Below are positions 7,360 through 9,991 of a stretch of DNA of 9,991 nt, piece after piece. Position 1 is the first letter of the stretch. Each line of letters begins with the position of its first letter. Origin of the DNA: Granulosicoccaceae bacterium. GTDB taxonomy: Bacteria > Pseudomonadota > Gammaproteobacteria > Granulosicoccales > Granulosicoccaceae. Under the pieces are notes generated by a model, which was not told where the DNA came from, searched no databases, and saw only the letters and a list, made by a program, of their open reading frames with translations. Made by a program: the position numbers and the translations under genes. The stretch covers positions 1 through 9,991 of the forward strand of contig JALZUX010000386.1 in NCBI GenBank assembly GCA_023301405.1. The letters are read 5' to 3'.

Positions 7360-7379
7360 TGCCCGGTTAGTGCCGGGTA
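7360..7379 (-). repeat. Inverted repeat directly after the carbamate kinase stop codon
   Basis: CCCGG (7362-7366) and CCGGG (7373-7377) form a GC-rich stem around a 6-base loop, extendable by a G-T and a T-A pair to 7 bp. On the minus strand it begins immediately after the arcC stop TGA. No T run follows in either direction, so it does not look like a complete rho-independent terminator. It may protect or process the operon mRNA between arcC and pucG. Confidence 0.4.
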
Positions 7380-8360
7380 TCACAGAGTAATTTGCGTACC
7401 TGCGGTGCCTGCGAGTCCATCTACCGCGTCATCAAGGTGAGCGATTACCGCTCGTTTTCCGCCGTCTTGCAGAAACTTAATGGCGGCATCTACTTTGGGG
7501 CCCATGCTGCCTTCAGCGAACTCGCCAGAGGTTTGCAGTTTTTCCATTTCTGACAGTGATACGTCACCCAGTGCCAGTTGGTTTGGCTCACCAAAGTTTA
7601 AGTACACCTTGTCGACGGCGGTTAGGATCATTAATGTGTCAATGCCAAGCACATTGGCCATCAATGCCGAGCTTAGATCTTTGTCGATCACTGCCTCAAC
7701 ACCGTGACGCGTACCATCGTCATTGCGTACCACCGGTATTCCACCACCGCCACCGGCGATTACAACAGCGCCACTTTTAGCGATGGTTTCGATCAATGAA
7801 ATATCTACAATATGTTTAGGTAACGGCGATGGCACTACGTAACGCCAGCCACGCCCGGAATCTTCTCGCATTGTCCAGCCGAGTTTCTTTTCAATGTCGC
7901 GAGCATCTTCTTCGGAGTAAAAAGAGCCCACCGGTTTGGTCGGGTTACTGAAAGCCGGGTCCTTCGGATCAACCTCGACCTGCGTTAGTAAGCACACAAC
8001 ATGGCGATCGTTACCAACATTACGCAATGCGTTTTCAAGGTTTTGCATTAACAAATAAGCAATGCCCCCCTGACTGTGGGCGACGCAAACATCCATACTC
8101 ATGGGAGGGATGGTGTCGCGGGTCAGGATTTGTCGCATCAAAATCTTACCGACTACCGGACCATTGCCATGGGTAATCACCAGTTGATTATCCATCGCAA
8201 GAATAGGTAATAGTGCGTTGCCGGTTTTTATCGCAAATTCGATTTGCTGCTCTACGGTGCCGGGGCGTTTAGTTGGATGGATCGCGTTACCACCCACCGC
8301 GATCAGAATACGGTCTTTAGGTGAGTGACCTTCGACCGTCGATTGAATAGTGTTGGCCAT
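7380..8360 (-). CDS. arcC: Carbamate kinase
   Basis: Carbamate kinase uses carbamoyl phosphate to make ATP from ADP, releasing CO2 and ammonia. Here it would consume the carbamoyl phosphate made from oxalurate, as E. coli AllK does. The 326-residue protein belongs to the amino acid kinase superfamily. It has the nucleotide/phosphate loop GGNAIHPT (23-30), THGNGPVVGK, the family signature TKPVGSFYS, VVPSPLP, the glycine-rich GGGGGIPV, EAVIDKDLSSAL, ILTAVDKVYLNFG and GSMGPKVDAA. The N-terminal 16 residues are a little longer than usual and are not conserved in appearance. ATG 8360 follows the allC stop TAA by three bases and has no Shine-Dalgarno sequence, so it is probably translated by coupling to allC. 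No arginine deiminase or ornithine carbamoyltransferase gene is nearby, which argues for oxalurate rather than arginine as the source of carbamoyl phosphate. Confidence 0.95.
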   Translation of the reverse strand: MANTIQSTVEGHSPKDRILIAVGGNAIHPTKRPGTVEQQIEFAIKTGNALLPILAMDNQLVITHGNGPVVGKILMRQILTRDTIPPMSMDVCVAHSQGGIAYLLMQNLENALRNVGNDRHVVCLLTQVEVDPKDPAFSNPTKPVGSFYSEEDARDIEKKLGWTMREDSGRGWRYVVPSPLPKHIVDISLIETIAKSGAVVIAGGGGGIPVVRNDDGTRHGVEAVIDKDLSSALMANVLGIDTLMILTAVDKVYLNFGEPNQLALGDVSLSEMEKLQTSGEFAEGSMGPKVDAAIKFLQDGGKRAVIAHLDDAVDGLAGTAGTQITL

Positions 8361-8363
8361 AGC

Positions 8364-9614
8364 TTAAGGGTAACCTTGCACTTCGAAGTCGGTGAGGAAA
8401 TCCAATAACACCGCAGCAGTAGTTGCGGCATCTTCAGGGGTAATGCTTTCGTCAGGGTGGTGGCTTACACCATCTTTACAGCGAACAAACAGCATCGCAA
8501 TCTGTGTGAGGTCGGCAAGTGCCATAGCATCGTGACCGGCTCCACTGGGAAGCGTGTGCACACGGTAGCCAGCATTCTTAATGGCGTTGGCCAGTTGACC
8601 GCTTAGCTGGCTGTCGCAGGTTTTGCCATCGGCGTGGTAAGTGCGTTGTGGTTCAATGACTACTTGGCGCTTTCGGCCAATGGCGGCCAGTGCGTTAAAT
8701 ATTTTTTGTTCAACAGAGTCGCGTCTGGCGTCATCACTTGAGCGTAGATCAAGAGACAGCGAGACGTCTCCCGGAATAACATTACCAGCACCCGGCAGTG
8801 CCTTGATCATCCCCACCGTCCCGACGACATCGCGTAACTCAGTGCAAATGCGCTCTATCTCAATGATACATTCGGCAGCGGCGACCAGTGCATCCTGACG
8901 CAGCCCCATAGGCACAGTGCCGGCGTGGCCAGCCTTGCCGGTTACGTCAATCTGATACCTTGACGCCCCCGAGATGGCTGAGACCAGCCCCACTGGAAGA
9001 TCTTCTCTTTCCAGCACAGGGCCCTGTTCGATATGAATTTCTACAAAACCCAGAAAGTCATCGCTATGACGCTTGGCGGATTCGAGGTTGTCGGGGTTTT
9101 GTCCGAACGCCCGGAGCGCATCGGCAATACTGACGCCATTGGCGTCGGTCTCTTGTAGCGTAGCAGCGTCTAGATTGCCTGCAATTGCCCGGGAGCCGAG
9201 TAACGTGGACGGGAAGCGCACTCCTTCTTCATCACAAAAACCGACTATTTCAACCGGAAATGGCAGCTTTTGCTTATTAGCATTCAGTATTTCAATGCAC
9301 ACGATTGGGACTACCACACCAAGCATGCCGTCATAGCGCCCCCCGTTTCGCACGGTATCAAGGTGTGAACCGATCAGTAATGCGGGTCCTTCTGATTGAC
9401 CCTCGTAGCGACCGATTATATTGCCGATAGCGTCGGTATGGACTTTCATTCCAGCGTTAGCCATCCACTGGCCAGCCAAGTGATTAGCACGCTTGTGCTC
9501 GGGACTTAGAGAGACTCGGGTCAGGTTATCTTTGCTTTCTGATATCTCTGCTAGCGCGTTGATGTACGTGAGTATTCGGCTAGCGGCGTCGGCGTTGATA
9601 TGGTTTGTAGTCAT
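8364..9614 (-). CDS. allC: Allantoate amidohydrolase (M20 metallopeptidase family)
   Basis: AllC hydrolyses allantoate to ureidoglycine, CO2 and ammonia. The protein is 416 residues from the ATG at 9614. The M20 metal site is complete: GSHLDT with H84, GGRYDG with D95, FCDEEGVRF with E129 (catalytic base) and E130 (ligand), HIEQGP with H194, and a C-terminal His in DGVSHHPDE. LPSGAGHDAMALA and MLFVRCKDGVSHHP resemble allantoate amidohydrolases more than N-carbamoyl amino acid hydrolases. The central lid/dimerisation domain occupies roughly residues 210-330. An upstream in-frame TTG at 9647 would add 11 residues (TFQPATISRIM-like). Neither start has a good ribosome-binding site, and the ATG was chosen because the extension is not family-like. 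It is the first gene of the operon. Alternatives are ureidoglycolate amidohydrolase or L-N-carbamoylase; the adjoining pucG, which needs ureidoglycine, favours AllC. Confidence 0.92.
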   Translation of the reverse strand: MTTNHINADAASRILTYINALAEISESKDNLTRVSLSPEHKRANHLAGQWMANAGMKVHTDAIGNIIGRYEGQSEGPALLIGSHLDTVRNGGRYDGMLGVVVPIVCIEILNANKQKLPFPVEIVGFCDEEGVRFPSTLLGSRAIAGNLDAATLQETDANGVSIADALRAFGQNPDNLESAKRHSDDFLGFVEIHIEQGPVLEREDLPVGLVSAISGASRYQIDVTGKAGHAGTVPMGLRQDALVAAAECIIEIERICTELRDVVGTVGMIKALPGAGNVIPGDVSLSLDLRSSDDARRDSVEQKIFNALAAIGRKRQVVIEPQRTYHADGKTCDSQLSGQLANAIKNAGYRVHTLPSGAGHDAMALADLTQIAMLFVRCKDGVSHHPDESITPEDAATTAAVLLDFLTDFEVQGYP

Positions 9615-9675
9615 TATTCGGCTGATAGTCGCGGGTTGAAAAGTCAATAACTCAGTAAATGCTTAAAGGGCATTA

Positions 9676-9703
9676 ATTACTCACCTAATTAAGCATGAGT
9701 AAT
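9676..9703. promoter_or_regulatory. Perfect 8-bp dyad upstream of allC, candidate operator
   Basis: ATTACTCA (9676-9683) and TGAGTAAT (9696-9703) are perfect inverted repeats separated by 12 bases. They lie 62-89 bases upstream of the allC ATG. The arms would fall on adjacent faces of the helix, about two turns centre to centre, as expected for a dimeric regulator. No named binding motif is recognised, and no regulator gene is in the window. Confidence 0.4.
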
Positions 9704-9769
9704 CCATAGTAGTCCGAATTTAACCTGATTACTGCAATGTTGTTTGAAGTTCTCACCATGCCTGTAGTT

Positions 9770-9781
9770 GGTCTTAAGACC
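9770..9781. promoter_or_regulatory. Perfect 12-bp palindrome GGTCTTAAGACC, candidate operator
   Basis: The twelve bases read identically on both strands. It sits 156 bases upstream of the allC ATG, in sequence with no supported gene. It loosely resembles the TGGTC...GACCA type of site bound by GntR-family regulators of the FCD group, which is a resemblance only. Confidence 0.3.
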
Positions 9782-9925
9782 TGGTTTGTAAAAGCAACCG
9801 TTTCTCAAGGGGCGTCTACAATCTCGGTTCAAGCTCAGTGTTCCAGTCACAGTAAAGATCCAGTGGTATTGAATTACCTGCGGTTGGATTTGTTCACAAC
9901 AGCTGGATAACCGTATTCTAACGCT

Positions 9926-9991
9926 TCAGCGACTCAGCCTTATTTCTCCGACTATTTCTCTACGTCCGTACCGGCCTTCCAGTTCATCAAG
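9926..9991 (-). CDS. Possible C-terminal end of a gene running in from the right edge
   Basis: On the minus strand the frame entering at the edge stays open for 21 codons (DELEGRYGRREIVGEIRL in its core) and stops at TGA 9928-9926. The charged, helix-like composition looks like a genuine protein tail. The other two minus-strand frames close within 13 codons. The stretch is too short to identify a family or to exclude chance. If real, it would be transcribed in the same direction as the allantoate operon and would lie about 310 bases upstream of allC. Confidence 0.3.
   Translation of the reverse strand, partial: LDELEGRYGRREIVGEIRLSR

Larger units (their letters stand above)
9615..9991. other. 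Non-coding upstream region of the allC operon
   Basis: The region holds the two dyads noted separately and the extreme right-edge open frame. No tRNA, riboswitch or insertion sequence was recognised. A -35-like TTGCAG occurs on the minus strand, but no acceptable -10 follows at 16-18 bases, so the operon promoter was not located with confidence. Confidence 0.45.

Noticed and set aside
9737..9910. A 57-codon plus-strand frame upstream of allC
   Set aside because: It has no ribosome-binding site and no recognisable family, and it overlaps the likely control region. Nothing beyond openness supports it.
1..9991. CRISPR array, insertion sequence, tRNA, defence or phage system
   Set aside because: No spaced direct repeats, transposase, integrase or clover-leaf sequence was seen. 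All large frames are housekeeping or catabolic enzymes.

Overview
The window looks like a bacterial chromosome segment, most likely from a Pseudomonadota species and possibly a marine gammaproteobacterium. That placement is an inference from the gene families and the moderate base composition; no rRNA or marker gene is present. It carries six genes on the minus strand that together form a compact purine-ring (allantoate) degradation operon. Two plus-strand genes lie to their left.

Left part (1-2058, plus strand): an AT-rich leader with a good sigma70-type promoter precedes a CitE/HpcH-HpaI-family C-C lyase (157-1050). A likely weak terminator and a 327-base gap follow. The gap may hold a tiny or broken membrane-protein reading frame. 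Next is queC (1378-2058), which makes the 7-deazaguanine precursor preQ0 and is unrelated to the neighbouring operon. queC converges on the end of that operon.

Right part (2129-9614, minus strand), in transcription order: allantoate amidohydrolase (allC), carbamate kinase (arcC/allK type), ureidoglycine-glyoxylate aminotransferase (pucG), then a DUF1116 protein (allG), an FdrA-type protein (allF) and a DUF2877 protein (allH). The last three match the subunits of the E. coli oxamate carbamoyltransferase AllFGH. Read as a pathway: allantoate gives ureidoglycine plus CO2 and NH3 (AllC). Ureidoglycine plus glyoxylate gives oxalurate plus glycine (PucG). Oxalurate plus phosphate gives oxamate plus carbamoyl phosphate (AllFGH). 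Carbamoyl phosphate plus ADP gives ATP, CO2 and NH3 (carbamate kinase). So the operon could release nitrogen, recycle one amino group into glycine and earn one ATP per allantoate. It would bypass ureidoglycolate and its dehydrogenase. Missing from the window are allantoinase, a permease, a regulator, and an enzyme to dispose of oxamate.

The downstream genes are packed very tightly. allG and allF overlap by a GTGA. allF and allH sit in the same reading frame, separated by a single TAG followed at once by a TTG start. The 344 bases upstream of allC hold two dyads that could be operators, and the extreme right edge may hold the last 21 codons of another minus-strand gene.
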